Shown here: positions 22,885 to 31,304 of the stretch, in pieces | Numbering within the stretch: position 1 is the stretch's first letter | How the letters are laid out: every line of letters starts with the position of its first letter | NCBI GenBank assembly: GCA_002432425.1 | Contig: DJEL01000034.1 | Span: 1-31,304, forward strand | Reading direction: 5' to 3' | Source: Lachnospiraceae bacterium UBA5899 | GTDB taxonomy: Bacteria > Bacillota > Clostridia > Lachnospirales > Lachnospiraceae | Length of the DNA: 31,304 bases | Made by a program: the position numbers and the translations under genes | Notes under the pieces: model-generated | Databases searched by the model: none | The model's input: the letters and a program-made list of their open reading frames with translations, nothing else | What the model was told of the DNA's origin: nothing

Positions 22885-23979
22885 ATGGGAGCAGAAAAAA
22901 ACTTGAAAATCACCTGTATACCCGGTGACGGCATAGGTCCTGAAATTGTTGCCCAGGCTAAGAAAATCGTATCAAAGGCAGGAGAGAAATTCGGATTTAC
23001 ACCGGTTTATACAGACATTTTAATGGGCGGTGCCTCCATAGATGTGCACGGCGTACCCCTTACGGATGAAGCCATTGCCACCGCAAAGGCAGCGGATGCC
23101 GTACTGATGGGCTCTATCGGCGGAGATACCACAACCTCCCCCTGGTACAAGCTTCCACCCGAAAAGAGACCCGAAGCAGGACTTTTGAAAATCAGAAAGG
23201 CATTGAACCTGTTTGCCAATCTGCGTCCCGCTTACCTGTATCCGGAATTAGCCGGTGCGTGCCCCTTGAAAGAGGAAATTTCCAAGGCGGGCTTTGACAT
23301 TATGATTATGAGAGAGCTTACCGGCGGCCTTTACTTCGGCGAAAGAAAGACATACGAGGAAAACGGAGTCAGAACGGCGGTCGATACTCTTACATACAAC
23401 GAAAACGAAATCAGAAGAATTGCCATAAAGGCATTTGAAATTGCCGGAAAGAGAAAGAAAAAGGTCACCAGCGTGGACAAGGCAAACGTGCTGGACTCCT
23501 CCAGACTGTGGAGAGCCGTTGTCATCGAAGTGGCAAAGGATTACCCGGATGTGACCTTAGAGCATATGCTGGTTGACAACTGCGCCATGCAGCTTGTAAA
23601 AGAACCGGCACAGTTTGACGTGATTTTGACGGAGAACATGTTCGGCGACATTCTTTCCGACGAAGCCAGCATGATTACCGGTTCCATCGGCATGCTTTCC
23701 AGCGCTTCCTTAAACGATACGAAATTCGGTCTTTACGAGCCCAGCCACGGTTCCGCTCCGGATATTGCGGGCAGGGATATCGCAAACCCCATTGCCACCA
23801 TATTAAGTGCTGCCATGATGCTACGTTACAGCTTTGATTTGGATGCTGCTGCGGCAGCCATTGAAAAGGCAGTGGAAACCGTATTAAAGGACGGCTACCG
23901 TACTGGCGATATTATGGCGGACGGCTGCAAAAAAGTGGGCTGTACCGAAATGGGCGATTTAATTGCCGAAAGAATATAG
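22885..23979 (+). CDS. leuB: 3-isopropylmalate dehydrogenase
   Basis: NAD-dependent oxidative decarboxylation of 3-isopropylmalate in leucine synthesis. 364 residues. Signatures: ITCIPGDGIGPEIV at the N-terminus, PEAGLLKIRKALNLFANLRP, RELTGGLYFGERK, VDKANVLDSSRLWR, and the metal-site region VDNCAMQLV followed by TENMFGDILSDEASMI, then EPSHGSAPDIAGRDIANP. AGGAGAG precedes the ATG. First gene of an operon with ilvD (21 nt gap) and ilvB. leuA and leuCD are not in the window, so the rest of the leucine branch must lie elsewhere. Confidence 0.96.
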   Translation: MGAEKNLKITCIPGDGIGPEIVAQAKKIVSKAGEKFGFTPVYTDILMGGASIDVHGVPLTDEAIATAKAADAVLMGSIGGDTTTSPWYKLPPEKRPEAGLLKIRKALNLFANLRPAYLYPELAGACPLKEEISKAGFDIMIMRELTGGLYFGERKTYEENGVRTAVDTLTYNENEIRRIAIKAFEIAGKRKKKVTSVDKANVLDSSRLWRAVVIEVAKDYPDVTLEHMLVDNCAMQLVKEPAQFDVILTENMFGDILSDEASMITGSIGMLSSASLNDTKFGLYEPSHGSAPDIAGRDIANPIATILSAAMMLRYSFDLDAAAAAIEKAVETVLKDGYRTGDIMADGCKKVGCTEMGDLIAERI

Positions 23980-24000
23980 GATTTTGAGGAGGAAAATAAA

Positions 24001-25668
24001 ATGAGAAGTGATTCCGTTATGAAGGGTACCAGCCAGGCACCCCACAGAAGTTTGTTCAATGCCCTGGGTTTTACTGAAGAGGAGAGAAACAGACCGTTAA
24101 TCGGTATTGTCAGCTCCTACAATGAAATTGTACCCGGTCATATGAATCTGGATAAAATTGCGGAGGCTGTAAAGCTCGGCGTAGCCATGGCGGGCGGTAC
24201 TCCTGTTGTATTCCCGGCAATCGCTGTCTGCGACGGTATCGCCATGGGACATATCGGCATGAAATACAGTCTGGTTACCAGAGACCTGATTGCCGACAGC
24301 ACCGAATGTATGGCAATGGCACACGGCTTTGACGGTCTGGTGTGCATTCCCAACTGCGACAAGAACGTACCCGGCCTGTTAATGGCTGCGGCAAGATTAA
24401 ATATTCCCACCATTTTCGTTTCCGGCGGCCCTATGTTAGCCGGTCATGTAAACGGCAAGAAGAGAAGCCTTTCCTCCATGTTTGAAGCGGTGGGCAGCGT
24501 AGCAGCCGGCACCATGAGCATGGAAGAACTTTGCGAATACGAGGAAAAGGTATGCCCGACCTGCGGCTCCTGTTCCGGTATGTATACGGCAAACTCCATG
24601 AACTGTCTGACCGAAGCAATCGGTATGGGTCTTAAGGGAAACGGCACCATTCCCGCTGTATATTCCGAAAGAATCCGTCTGGCAAAGCATGCCGGCATGA
24701 AGATTATGGAGCTTGTGGAGAAAAACATTAAGCCCCGCGACATTATGACGGAAGAAGCATTCAAGAACGCCCTTACCGTGGACATGGCACTGGGATGCTC
24801 CACCAACACCATGCTGCACCTTCCGGCGATTGCCCATGAAGCAGGCGTGGAACTGAATCTGGATATGGCAAACGAACTGTCCGCCGTCACCCCGAACCTG
24901 TGCCACTTGGCACCTGCAGGCCCTACCTATATGGAAGACTTAAACGAAGCGGGCGGTGTCTATGCCGTTATGAAGGAACTTTCCAAGAAGAACCTTCTGA
25001 ACTTAGACCTGATTACCGTTACCGGCAAGACCGTTGGCGAAAATATCAAGGATGCTTACAACAAGAACCCCGAAGTTATCCGTCCCGTGGAAAATCCGTA
25101 TTCCCAGACAGGTGGTATTGCCGTATTAAAGGGCAACCTGGCACCGGATTCCGGCGTCGTAAAGCGTTCCGCCGTTGTGCCTGAAATGATGGTGCATGAA
25201 GGTCCTGCCAGAGTATTTGACTGTGAAGAGGATGCCATCGAAGCTATCCGCGGCGGCAAGATTGTAGCGGGCGATGTAGTGGTTATCCGTTACGAAGGCC
25301 CCAAGGGAGGTCCCGGCATGAGAGAAATGTTAAATCCTACATCCGCCATTGCCGGTATGGGACTCGGTTCTTCCGTAGCCCTGATTACGGACGGACGTTT
25401 CTCCGGCGCATCCAGAGGCGCTTCCATCGGACATGTTTCTCCCGAAGCAGCAGTGGGCGGCCCCATTGCACTGGTAAAGGAAGGCGACATTATCAGTATC
25501 AATATCCCGGAAAACACACTGAATGTTAAGATTTCCGATGAGGAAATGGCAAAGAGACGTGCAGAATGGCAGCCGAGAGAACCCAAGGTAACCACAGGCT
25601 ATCTGGCAAGATACCATGAGCTTGTTACCAGCGGCAACCGCGGCGCTATCCTGGAAATCAAGAAATAA
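24001..25668 (+). CDS. ilvD: Dihydroxy-acid dehydratase
   Basis: Fe-S enzyme that dehydrates 2,3-dihydroxy-isovalerate or -3-methylvalerate in valine and isoleucine synthesis. 555 residues, full length. Cluster-ligand Cys regions are present: PNCDKNVPG and CPTCGSCSGMYTANSMNC. Also conserved are DMALGCSTNTMLHL, EGPKGGPGMREML and LITDGRFSGASRGASIGHVSPEA. GAGGAGG precedes the ATG at 24001. It lies between leuB and ilvB with short gaps (21 and 21 nt), so it is in one operon. Confidence 0.97.
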   Translation: MRSDSVMKGTSQAPHRSLFNALGFTEEERNRPLIGIVSSYNEIVPGHMNLDKIAEAVKLGVAMAGGTPVVFPAIAVCDGIAMGHIGMKYSLVTRDLIADSTECMAMAHGFDGLVCIPNCDKNVPGLLMAAARLNIPTIFVSGGPMLAGHVNGKKRSLSSMFEAVGSVAAGTMSMEELCEYEEKVCPTCGSCSGMYTANSMNCLTEAIGMGLKGNGTIPAVYSERIRLAKHAGMKIMELVEKNIKPRDIMTEEAFKNALTVDMALGCSTNTMLHLPAIAHEAGVELNLDMANELSAVTPNLCHLAPAGPTYMEDLNEAGGVYAVMKELSKKNLLNLDLITVTGKTVGENIKDAYNKNPEVIRPVENPYSQTGGIAVLKGNLAPDSGVVKRSAVVPEMMVHEGPARVFDCEEDAIEAIRGGKIVAGDVVVIRYEGPKGGPGMREMLNPTSAIAGMGLGSSVALITDGRFSGASRGASIGHVSPEAAVGGPIALVKEGDIISINIPENTLNVKISDEEMAKRRAEWQPREPKVTTGYLARYHELVTSGNRGAILEIKK

Positions 25669-25689
25669 TACGGGATAAGGAGAAGAAAG

Positions 25690-27372
25690 ATGCAGCTTAC
25701 AGGTTCTGAAATTGTAATTGAGTGTCTGAAGGAACAAGGCGTGGATACCGTTTTCGGGTATCCCGGAGGCACGATTTTAAATATTTATGACGCATTATAC
25801 AAACACAGTGATGAAATCACCCATATTCTGACTTCCCATGAGCAGGGCGCTGCCCATGCGGCGGACGGTTATGCCAGAGCCACCGGTAAGGTAGGCGTCT
25901 GCATGGCAACCAGCGGACCGGGAGCTACCAACTTAGTAACCGGTATTGCCACCGCCTATATGGACTCTGTACCCATGGTAGCCATTACGGCAAACGTAAA
26001 CCTGCCGTTACTGGGCAAGGATACCTTCCAGGAAGTGGATATTGCGGGTGTTACCATGCCGATTACGAAGCACGGCTATATTGTAAAGGATATCCGTATT
26101 CTGGCGGATACCATCCGGAAAGCGTTTGAGATTGCAAAGTCCGGCAGACCCGGACCGGTACTGGTGGACATCACCAAGGATGTAACCGCCGCAACCTATG
26201 AATACACCCCGGAAAAACCGGAAGAAGCGGAAAAAATCAACCGCTATACGAAGGAAGATCTGGAAAAAGCGGCAGAGCTTATCAATCAGGCAAAGAAGCC
26301 CTTTATTTACCTGGGCGGAGGCACCATTTTGTCCGGCGCCAACAAGGAAGCAACCGAGTTTGCGGAAAAGATTGACGCACCGGTATGCGATACCCTGATG
26401 GGCAAGGGCGGCTTTGACGGCACAGCCGAGCGTTATACCGGCATGATTGGCATGCACGGCACCAAGGCTTCCAATTTCGGCGTCAGCGAATGCGACCTTC
26501 TGATTGCACTGGGGGCGCGTTTCTCAGACCGTGTTATCGGAAATCCCGCAACCTTTGCCAAGAACGCCAAGGTTCTGCACATTGACATTGATGCGGCGGA
26601 AATTGATAAGAATATTCCGGCGTATGCCAGTGTGGTAGGTGATATGAAAGCCACTCTTACGGATTTGCTTCCCATGCTTGAAAAAAAAGAGCATAAGGAA
26701 TGGATGGCGCATATCGAAGAATTAAAAGAAAAATATCCCCTTAAGTACCATGAGGATGTTCTTTCCTGTCCGTACATCATGGAAGAAATCTATAAGGTGA
26801 CGGAAGGAAAGGCAATCATTACCACGGATGTGGGACAGCATCAGATGTGGGCGGCGCAGTATTACAAATATACGGAGCCCAGAACCTTCCTGTCCTCCGG
26901 CGGTCTCGGTACCATGGGCTACGGTCTGGGTGCCTGCATCGGCGCAAAAATGGGCAGACCAGATAAAATCTGTATCAATATCGGCGGTGACGGCTGCTTC
27001 CGTATGAATATGAACGAGCTGGCAACCGCAAGCCGTTACAAAATTCCCATTATCCAGGTGGTTATCAACAACCATGTACTGGGTATGGTACGCCAGTGGC
27101 AGACTCTGTTTTACGGTCACAGATATTCCCAGACCGTATTGGAGGATGCGGTGGACTTCTGCAAGGTAGCGGAGGGACTTGGCTGTACGGCAATCCGTAT
27201 CACGAAGAAAGAAGAAGTGGAACCGGCTCTGCGTAAGGCGCTTGTCGCAGGCGGCCCGGTTGTACTGGACTGTATGATTCCCGAGGACGACAAGGTATTC
27301 CCCATGGTTCCCGCGGGAGCACCCATAAGCGATGCATTTGATGAGGATGACCTGAATCAGAAAAATGCATAA
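25690..27372 (+). CDS. ilvB: Acetolactate synthase, large (catalytic) subunit
   Basis: Thiamine-diphosphate enzyme that makes 2-acetolactate or 2-aceto-2-hydroxybutyrate, first common step of branched-chain amino acid synthesis. 560 residues. The catalytic Glu lies in LTSHEQGAAHAADGYARATG; a central FAD-type domain has GARFSDRVIGNP; the ThDP/Mg site is NIGGDGCFRMNMNEL ending in VVINNHVLGMVRQWQ, as in biosynthetic AHAS rather than catabolic AlsS. AAGGAGAAG precedes the ATG. No ilvN/ilvH regulatory-subunit gene follows, so the partner must be elsewhere. Last gene of leuB-ilvD-ilvB. Confidence 0.95.
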   Translation: MQLTGSEIVIECLKEQGVDTVFGYPGGTILNIYDALYKHSDEITHILTSHEQGAAHAADGYARATGKVGVCMATSGPGATNLVTGIATAYMDSVPMVAITANVNLPLLGKDTFQEVDIAGVTMPITKHGYIVKDIRILADTIRKAFEIAKSGRPGPVLVDITKDVTAATYEYTPEKPEEAEKINRYTKEDLEKAAELINQAKKPFIYLGGGTILSGANKEATEFAEKIDAPVCDTLMGKGGFDGTAERYTGMIGMHGTKASNFGVSECDLLIALGARFSDRVIGNPATFAKNAKVLHIDIDAAEIDKNIPAYASVVGDMKATLTDLLPMLEKKEHKEWMAHIEELKEKYPLKYHEDVLSCPYIMEEIYKVTEGKAIITTDVGQHQMWAAQYYKYTEPRTFLSSGGLGTMGYGLGACIGAKMGRPDKICINIGGDGCFRMNMNELATASRYKIPIIQVVINNHVLGMVRQWQTLFYGHRYSQTVLEDAVDFCKVAEGLGCTAIRITKKEEVEPALRKALVAGGPVVLDCMIPEDDKVFPMVPAGAPISDAFDEDDLNQKNA

Positions 27373-27402
27373 TGAAGTAAAAAGAAATGCATAAAATGTA
27401 CC

Positions 27403-28851
27403 ATGAAGAAAAAGAATAAGTTTCCCGTAAAATCCCTATGCTTTTTTGGCGTCTGCCTGCTTATATCCCTGTACTATGTGACAGGGATATATTACAGGCA
27501 GAGCTTTGGCATGGGAAAATTTATTAATGGGGTTTATTGTACCGGAAAGTCTGTAGAAGATATAAACAGCGAATTGACCAAGGAGTATAACGGCAAGTCC
27601 TTTACCGTGACGGACTTATATGGAAATTTCTATGAAATCCCGCTTTCTTCCATAGATTACAAGACTGACTATACGGGTCAACTTGAAACTGTCCAGAGTA
27701 GTCAATCGGTATTTCTGTGGGGAATAGAGGCCATTACCGGCGGAAATAAGAAGATTTCCCCGGAGATTTCTTTTTCTGAAGAGGCACTGCTTAAGGCTTT
27801 GGAGAAAAACGGTTTCTTTGCCAATAACCGGAAGGAACCGGTAGTGGAAATCCGGAAAGAACAGGCATATGTACTCTATGACGGAAGGAAGAACGCCCTG
27901 CAGGAAGAAAAAATGCTTAAGGTTCTGACAGACAGCCTGCTTGCCGGAAATCTTTCCTCAGATGTTTCGGAATGCTATGAGGATTTGTCCTATACGGCGG
28001 AAATGGAGGACACCCTTGCGGTATGGCAAACGGTGGAGGAATTCCAGAACCGCAGCCTGACCTATGACATGGGGGACGGGGATGTGATGCTGACACCGGA
28101 AATTACGGCGGAATTTTTAATCTGCAACGGTGGAAAATTCACCTTGGAAAACGGCTGGCCGGTGGTAAATGAAGAGGGCATCACAGCCTTTGTGGACAGC
28201 CTGGCGGCGGAATACGATACCTACGGCAAACCGCATTTTTTTCATGCCACGAGAGGCGAGGACATAGAAATAGAAGGAGGCACCTACGGTAACGAGCTTG
28301 ACAGGGAAGCGGAAATCGCTTTCTTAAAAGGTTACTTCGGAAGTGCGGAACTTCAAACATCTTCCGGAAAAGAGGATTTGGCGGACGGAAACCTGCAGTC
28401 CGGGCAGGATGCCTTACAAAGTGGAAAGCATATTCCTTCTTATAAGAAACAGGCGTATGTGAGAGGAAAGCAGGACCTGCTTACCACCTACGTGGAAGTG
28501 GATATGGGAGAACAGAAGCTTTATTATTATGAAGAGGGCGTCTTAAAACTGGAAACGGATGTGGTAACCGGCAACATGAGTAGGAAGTGGGACACCCCGG
28601 CGGGCGTAAATTATGTGTACGGCAAGCAGAAAAACCGCACATTACGAGGTCCGGGATACGCCACACCGGTGAATTACTGGATGCCGGTCAACGGCAATAT
28701 CGGTCTGCACGACGCCACCTGGCGGAGGGAGTTCGGCGGAGAAATCTATTTAAAAAGCGGTTCCCACGGCTGCATCAATATGCCGAAGGACAAAGCGGGA
28801 GAGCTTTACGACATGGTGGTAATCGGCACACCCGTGGTAATGTTTTATTGA
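27403..28851 (+). CDS. L,D-transpeptidase (YkuD domain) with peptidoglycan-binding-like domain, membrane-anchored
   Basis: A surface enzyme that forms 3-3 cross-links in peptidoglycan. 482 residues: a short cytoplasmic N-terminus, one membrane helix (residues ~9-27, LCFFGVCLLISLYYVTGIYY), an extracellular module of about 300 residues resembling PG_binding_4 repeats (for example GKSVEDINSELTKEYNGKSFTV), and a C-terminal YkuD domain from about residue 365 (YVEVDMGEQKLYYYEEG). The catalytic motif SHGCINMP puts the nucleophile at C457. It lies 30 nt after ilvB on the same strand but has no clear ribosome binding site and is functionally unrelated. No strong terminator was found after it. Confidence 0.9.
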   Translation: MKKKNKFPVKSLCFFGVCLLISLYYVTGIYYRQSFGMGKFINGVYCTGKSVEDINSELTKEYNGKSFTVTDLYGNFYEIPLSSIDYKTDYTGQLETVQSSQSVFLWGIEAITGGNKKISPEISFSEEALLKALEKNGFFANNRKEPVVEIRKEQAYVLYDGRKNALQEEKMLKVLTDSLLAGNLSSDVSECYEDLSYTAEMEDTLAVWQTVEEFQNRSLTYDMGDGDVMLTPEITAEFLICNGGKFTLENGWPVVNEEGITAFVDSLAAEYDTYGKPHFFHATRGEDIEIEGGTYGNELDREAEIAFLKGYFGSAELQTSSGKEDLADGNLQSGQDALQSGKHIPSYKKQAYVRGKQDLLTTYVEVDMGEQKLYYYEEGVLKLETDVVTGNMSRKWDTPAGVNYVYGKQKNRTLRGPGYATPVNYWMPVNGNIGLHDATWRREFGGEIYLKSGSHGCINMPKDKAGELYDMVVIGTPVVMFY

Positions 28852-28877
28852 TTTTGAAAAATAATTTATCCATGCAG

Positions 28878-28906
28878 TTGACTAAAGCGTCCGAAAAGTT
28901 TACAAT
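28878..28906 (+). promoter_or_regulatory. Sigma-A promoter of serCA
   Basis: -35 TTGACT (28878-28883), 17-nt spacer, -10 TACAAT (28901-28906), about 64 nt before the serC start codon. Confidence 0.75.
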
Positions 28907-28921
28907 AAGGAAATGCTAATA

Positions 28922-28935
28922 TGTATTTTTATACA
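28922..28935. promoter_or_regulatory. ArgR-box-like palindrome in the serC leader
   Basis: TGTAT-TTTT-ATACA is a perfect 5+5 inverted repeat starting 16 nt downstream of the serC -10. It fits the ARG-box pattern TGNAT-N4-ATNCA and nearly matches the site at leuB (22836-22849). Regulator identity is not proven. Confidence 0.4.
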
Positions 28936-28970
28936 GAAAGCCATTTACATAAAATGAGGAGGTAGTAACC

Positions 28971-30050
28971 GTGCGAGTTTACAATTTTTCAGCAGGTCCG
29001 GCAGTATTACCGGAAGAAGTGTTACAGGAAGCAGCAGATGAAATGTTAGATTATCAGGGCAGTGGCATGTCCGTGATGGAAATGAGCCATCGATCTAAAA
29101 CTTATGAGAAAATCATCAAGGAAGCTGAAGCCGATTTAAGAGACCTGATGAATATTCCGGATAATTATAAAGTGCTCTTTTTACAGGGCGGTGCAAGTTC
29201 ACAGTTCGCCATGATTCCCATGAATCTGATGAAGAACAAGGTTGCTGATTATATTGTAACCGGCCAGTGGGCAAAGAAGGCATATCAGGAAGCAGGCATT
29301 TACGGCAAAGCCAACAAGATTGCATCCAGTGAAGACAAGACATTCTCTTACATACCGGATTGCTCCGATTTACCCATCAGCGAAGATGCGGACTACGTTT
29401 ATATCTGCGAAAACAATACCATTTACGGAACCAAGTTCAAGACCCTTCCCAATACCAAGGGTAAGCCCCTGGTAGCGGATGTGTCTTCCTGCTTCTTATC
29501 CGAGCCCGTGGATGTAACCAAATACGGCGTTATCTACGGCGGCGTCCAGAAGAACATCGGACCGGCAGGTGTGGTTATCGTTATCATCAGAGAAGACCTG
29601 ATTACCGAGGACGTTCTGCCCGGTACACCGACCATGTTCAAGTATAAAATCCATGCAGACAACGGTTCCATGTACAACACACCGCCTGCATACGGCATTT
29701 ATATCTGCGGCAAGGTATTCAAGTGGTTAAAGAAGCGCGGCGGCCTCGAAGCCATGAAGGAATACAACGAAAAGAAAGCCAAGGTTCTGTATGATTTCTT
29801 GGACGAAAGCAAACTCTTTAAGGGCACTGTCAGAAAAGAAGACCGTTCCTTAATGAACGTTCCTTTCGTAACGGGAAGCGAAGAACTGGATGCCAAATTC
29901 GTGAAAGAAGCAACCGAAGCCGGTTTTGTCAACTTAAAGGGACACAGAACCGTCGGCGGCATGCGTGCAAGTATCTACAATGCAATGCCTATTGAGGGTG
30001 TGGAAAAGCTTGTAGAGTTCATGAAAGAATTTGAAAAAAACAATGCCTAA
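28971..30050 (+). CDS. serC: Phosphoserine aminotransferase
   Basis: PLP enzyme that turns 3-phosphohydroxypyruvate plus glutamate into phosphoserine. 359 residues. The N-terminus reads VYNFSAGPAVLPEEVL, then DYQGSGMSVMEMSHRSK; LFLQGGASSQFAMIP and ADVSSCFLSEPVDV follow, with the PLP lysine K194 in YGGVQKNIGPAG and NLKGHRTVGGMRASIYNAM near the end. The start is GTG at 28971, fixed by AGGAGG 8 nt upstream and by homologues starting at 'ra.NFsaGPa'. It is co-transcribed with serA 23 nt downstream. Confidence 0.96.
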   Translation: MRVYNFSAGPAVLPEEVLQEAADEMLDYQGSGMSVMEMSHRSKTYEKIIKEAEADLRDLMNIPDNYKVLFLQGGASSQFAMIPMNLMKNKVADYIVTGQWAKKAYQEAGIYGKANKIASSEDKTFSYIPDCSDLPISEDADYVYICENNTIYGTKFKTLPNTKGKPLVADVSSCFLSEPVDVTKYGVIYGGVQKNIGPAGVVIVIIREDLITEDVLPGTPTMFKYKIHADNGSMYNTPPAYGIYICGKVFKWLKKRGGLEAMKEYNEKKAKVLYDFLDESKLFKGTVRKEDRSLMNVPFVTGSEELDAKFVKEATEAGFVNLKGHRTVGGMRASIYNAMPIEGVEKLVEFMKEFEKNNA

Positions 30051-30073
30051 TTGAGAAAGGTCTGGATAGAAAA

Positions 30074-31237
30074 ATGTTTCAGTATTATTGCTTAAATCCC
30101 ATTTCCAAAGTGGGTCTTGATAATTTCAGTGCAGATTATGCAAAGACAGAGGATATCAACAGTGCGGAAGGCGTTCTCGTAAGAAGCGCTTCCATGCATG
30201 AGATGGAGCTTCCCGACAGCCTGCTTGCCGTAGCAAGAGCCGGCGCCGGTGTCAACAACATTCCTCTGGATAAATGTGCAGAAAAGGGTATCGTTGTATT
30301 CAATACACCCGGTGCCAATGCCAACGGCGTAAAGGAACTGGTTTTTGCGGGCATGCTGCTTGCAGCCAGAGATGTAGTAGGCGGTATCGAATGGGTAAAA
30401 GGAAATGCTTCCGATGAAAACATTGCCAAGACTGCCGAAAAAGAAAAGAAGAATTTTGCAGGTACCGAGCTGGCGGGCAAGAAATTAGGTGTTATCGGAC
30501 TTGGCGCCATCGGCGTTAAGGTAGCCAATACCGCCAGACATTTCGGCATGGAAGTATACGGCTATGACCCTTATCTTTCCGTAAACGCAGCATGGAGCTT
30601 AAGCAGAGATGTAAAGCATGTGCTGAATGTGGAAGAAATTTATAAAACCTGTGATTACATCACCATCCATGTGCCTCTGTTAGACACCACAAAGGGCATG
30701 ATTAACAAAGATGCCATCGATATGATGAAGGACGGCGTTATTCTCCTTAACTTTGCGAGAGACCTTTTAGCAAACGAGCAGGATGTGCTGGATGCTATCG
30801 AAAGCGGCAAGGTACGCAAGTATGTTTCCGATTTCCCCAACGCCACCACAGCAGGTAAGAAGGGATGCATCGTCATTCCTCACCTGGGCGCTTCCACCGA
30901 AGAGTCCGAGGACAACTGTGCGGTAATGGCAGTACAGGAAATGATGGACTATCTGGAAAACGGCAACATTCACAATAGTGTAAACTATCCTAACTGCGAT
31001 ATGGGTGTCTGCACACAGGCAGGAAGAATAGCAATCTTCCACAAGAACATTGCCAACATGATAGGTAAGTTCACCTCCTGCTTAGGCGACAACGGCATCA
31101 ACATTACCGATATGACCAACAAGTCCAGAGGAGAAGTGGCTTATACCATGATTGATGTGGAAAGCGCACCCACCAAGGACATTGTAGACAGCCTTTCTGT
31201 GATTGACGGTGTATTCCGTGTAAGAGTAGTGAAATAA
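30074..31237 (+). CDS. serA: D-3-phosphoglycerate dehydrogenase (short form with ACT domain)
   Basis: Oxidises 3-phosphoglycerate, the committed step of serine synthesis. 387 residues, the short type. The NAD site is GVIGLGAIGVKVAN; the catalytic Arg is in LLNFARDLLAN and the catalytic His in IPHLGASTEESEDNCA. Where many 2-hydroxyacid dehydrogenases have DVFE.EP with the catalytic Glu, this protein has VSDFPNAT, so the acidic partner must be the Asp or come from elsewhere. A C-terminal ACT-type domain (NIANMIGKFTSCLGDNGINITDMTNKSRGEVAYTMIDV) suggests feedback control by serine. The start has only a weak upstream site (GAAAGG, distant). Second gene of serCA. Confidence 0.94.
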   Translation: MFQYYCLNPISKVGLDNFSADYAKTEDINSAEGVLVRSASMHEMELPDSLLAVARAGAGVNNIPLDKCAEKGIVVFNTPGANANGVKELVFAGMLLAARDVVGGIEWVKGNASDENIAKTAEKEKKNFAGTELAGKKLGVIGLGAIGVKVANTARHFGMEVYGYDPYLSVNAAWSLSRDVKHVLNVEEIYKTCDYITIHVPLLDTTKGMINKDAIDMMKDGVILLNFARDLLANEQDVLDAIESGKVRKYVSDFPNATTAGKKGCIVIPHLGASTEESEDNCAVMAVQEMMDYLENGNIHNSVNYPNCDMGVCTQAGRIAIFHKNIANMIGKFTSCLGDNGINITDMTNKSRGEVAYTMIDVESAPTKDIVDSLSVIDGVFRVRVVK

Positions 31238-31284
31238 GGAAACGGTTATAAGCCATAGACAGTACAAAACATAAAAAAGCAAAA

Positions 31285-31304
31285 GGGGCTGTCGCACTAA
31301 TGTG
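31285..31304 (+). terminator. Terminator downstream of serA, cut by the window edge
   Basis: GGGGCTGTCGCAC (31285-31297) is followed by TAAT and then GTG, the first three bases of a complementary arm, where the window ends. It is preceded by an A-rich run. The completed hairpin is predicted, not seen. Confidence 0.5.

Noticed and set aside
1..31304. CRISPR arrays, tRNA or rRNA genes, insertion sequences
   Set aside because: None was recognised: no spaced direct repeats, no cloverleaf-like sequence ends, and no transposase-like proteins among the supported genes.

Overview
The window looks like chromosomal DNA of a Gram-positive, anaerobic, endospore-forming Clostridia member, most likely a Lachnospiraceae relative. 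The grounds are moderate GC, strong AGGAGG-type ribosome binding sites, a cotJ spore-coat operon, FeoAB, a monomeric [FeFe] hydrogenase, a DUF1292 protein, VanY and YkuD cell-wall enzymes, and a promoter with the shape recognised by the motility sigma factor SigD. The family-level placement is inference.

Layout. 1-1150: the right end of a prophage, with a two-domain endolysin plus SH3 and a strong terminator. 1153-1843 (minus): cotJA-cotJB-cotJC, with cotJC cut after codon 68, exactly where phage DNA begins. 1909-4195: feoAB behind a textbook sigma-A promoter carrying an inverted repeat. 4322-9122: [FeFe] hydrogenase, gltX and a UvrD-like helicase whose tail overlaps a convergent DUF1292 gene (9083-9403). 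9571-12510: a GlgX-like GH13 protein lacking catalytic residues, a DUF5662 protein, and a Cys/Asn/Gly-rich protein with an Asp-Arg repeat. 12668-13930: a two-gene signalling unit, 29-residue repeats fused to a CheX-like domain followed by a CheY-like receiver. 14023-17764 (minus): potABCD polyamine importer. 18030-18641: an unknown soluble protein behind a SigD-like promoter. 18744-19844 (minus): aroC. 20029-22689: vanY, tgt, yajC. 22885-27372: leuB-ilvD-ilvB. 27403-28851: L,D-transpeptidase. 28971-31237: serC-serA.

How the parts relate. Much of the window is core metabolism: iron uptake beside an iron-rich hydrogenase, branched-chain amino acid and serine synthesis, chorismate and tRNA modification or charging. 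leuB and serC share an ArgR-box-like palindrome just downstream of their promoters. The accessory signal is at the left edge, where a prophage appears to split a sporulation gene. By analogy with skin in sigK and SPbeta in spsM it may be a developmentally excised element. The other half of cotJC and the recombinase gene lie outside the window, so this remains a hypothesis.

No rRNA, tRNA, CRISPR array or insertion sequence was recognised. No gene-free stretch exceeds about 300 bases; the longest, about 265 bases before 18030, holds two divergent promoters. All calls come from reading the sequence; no database search was run.
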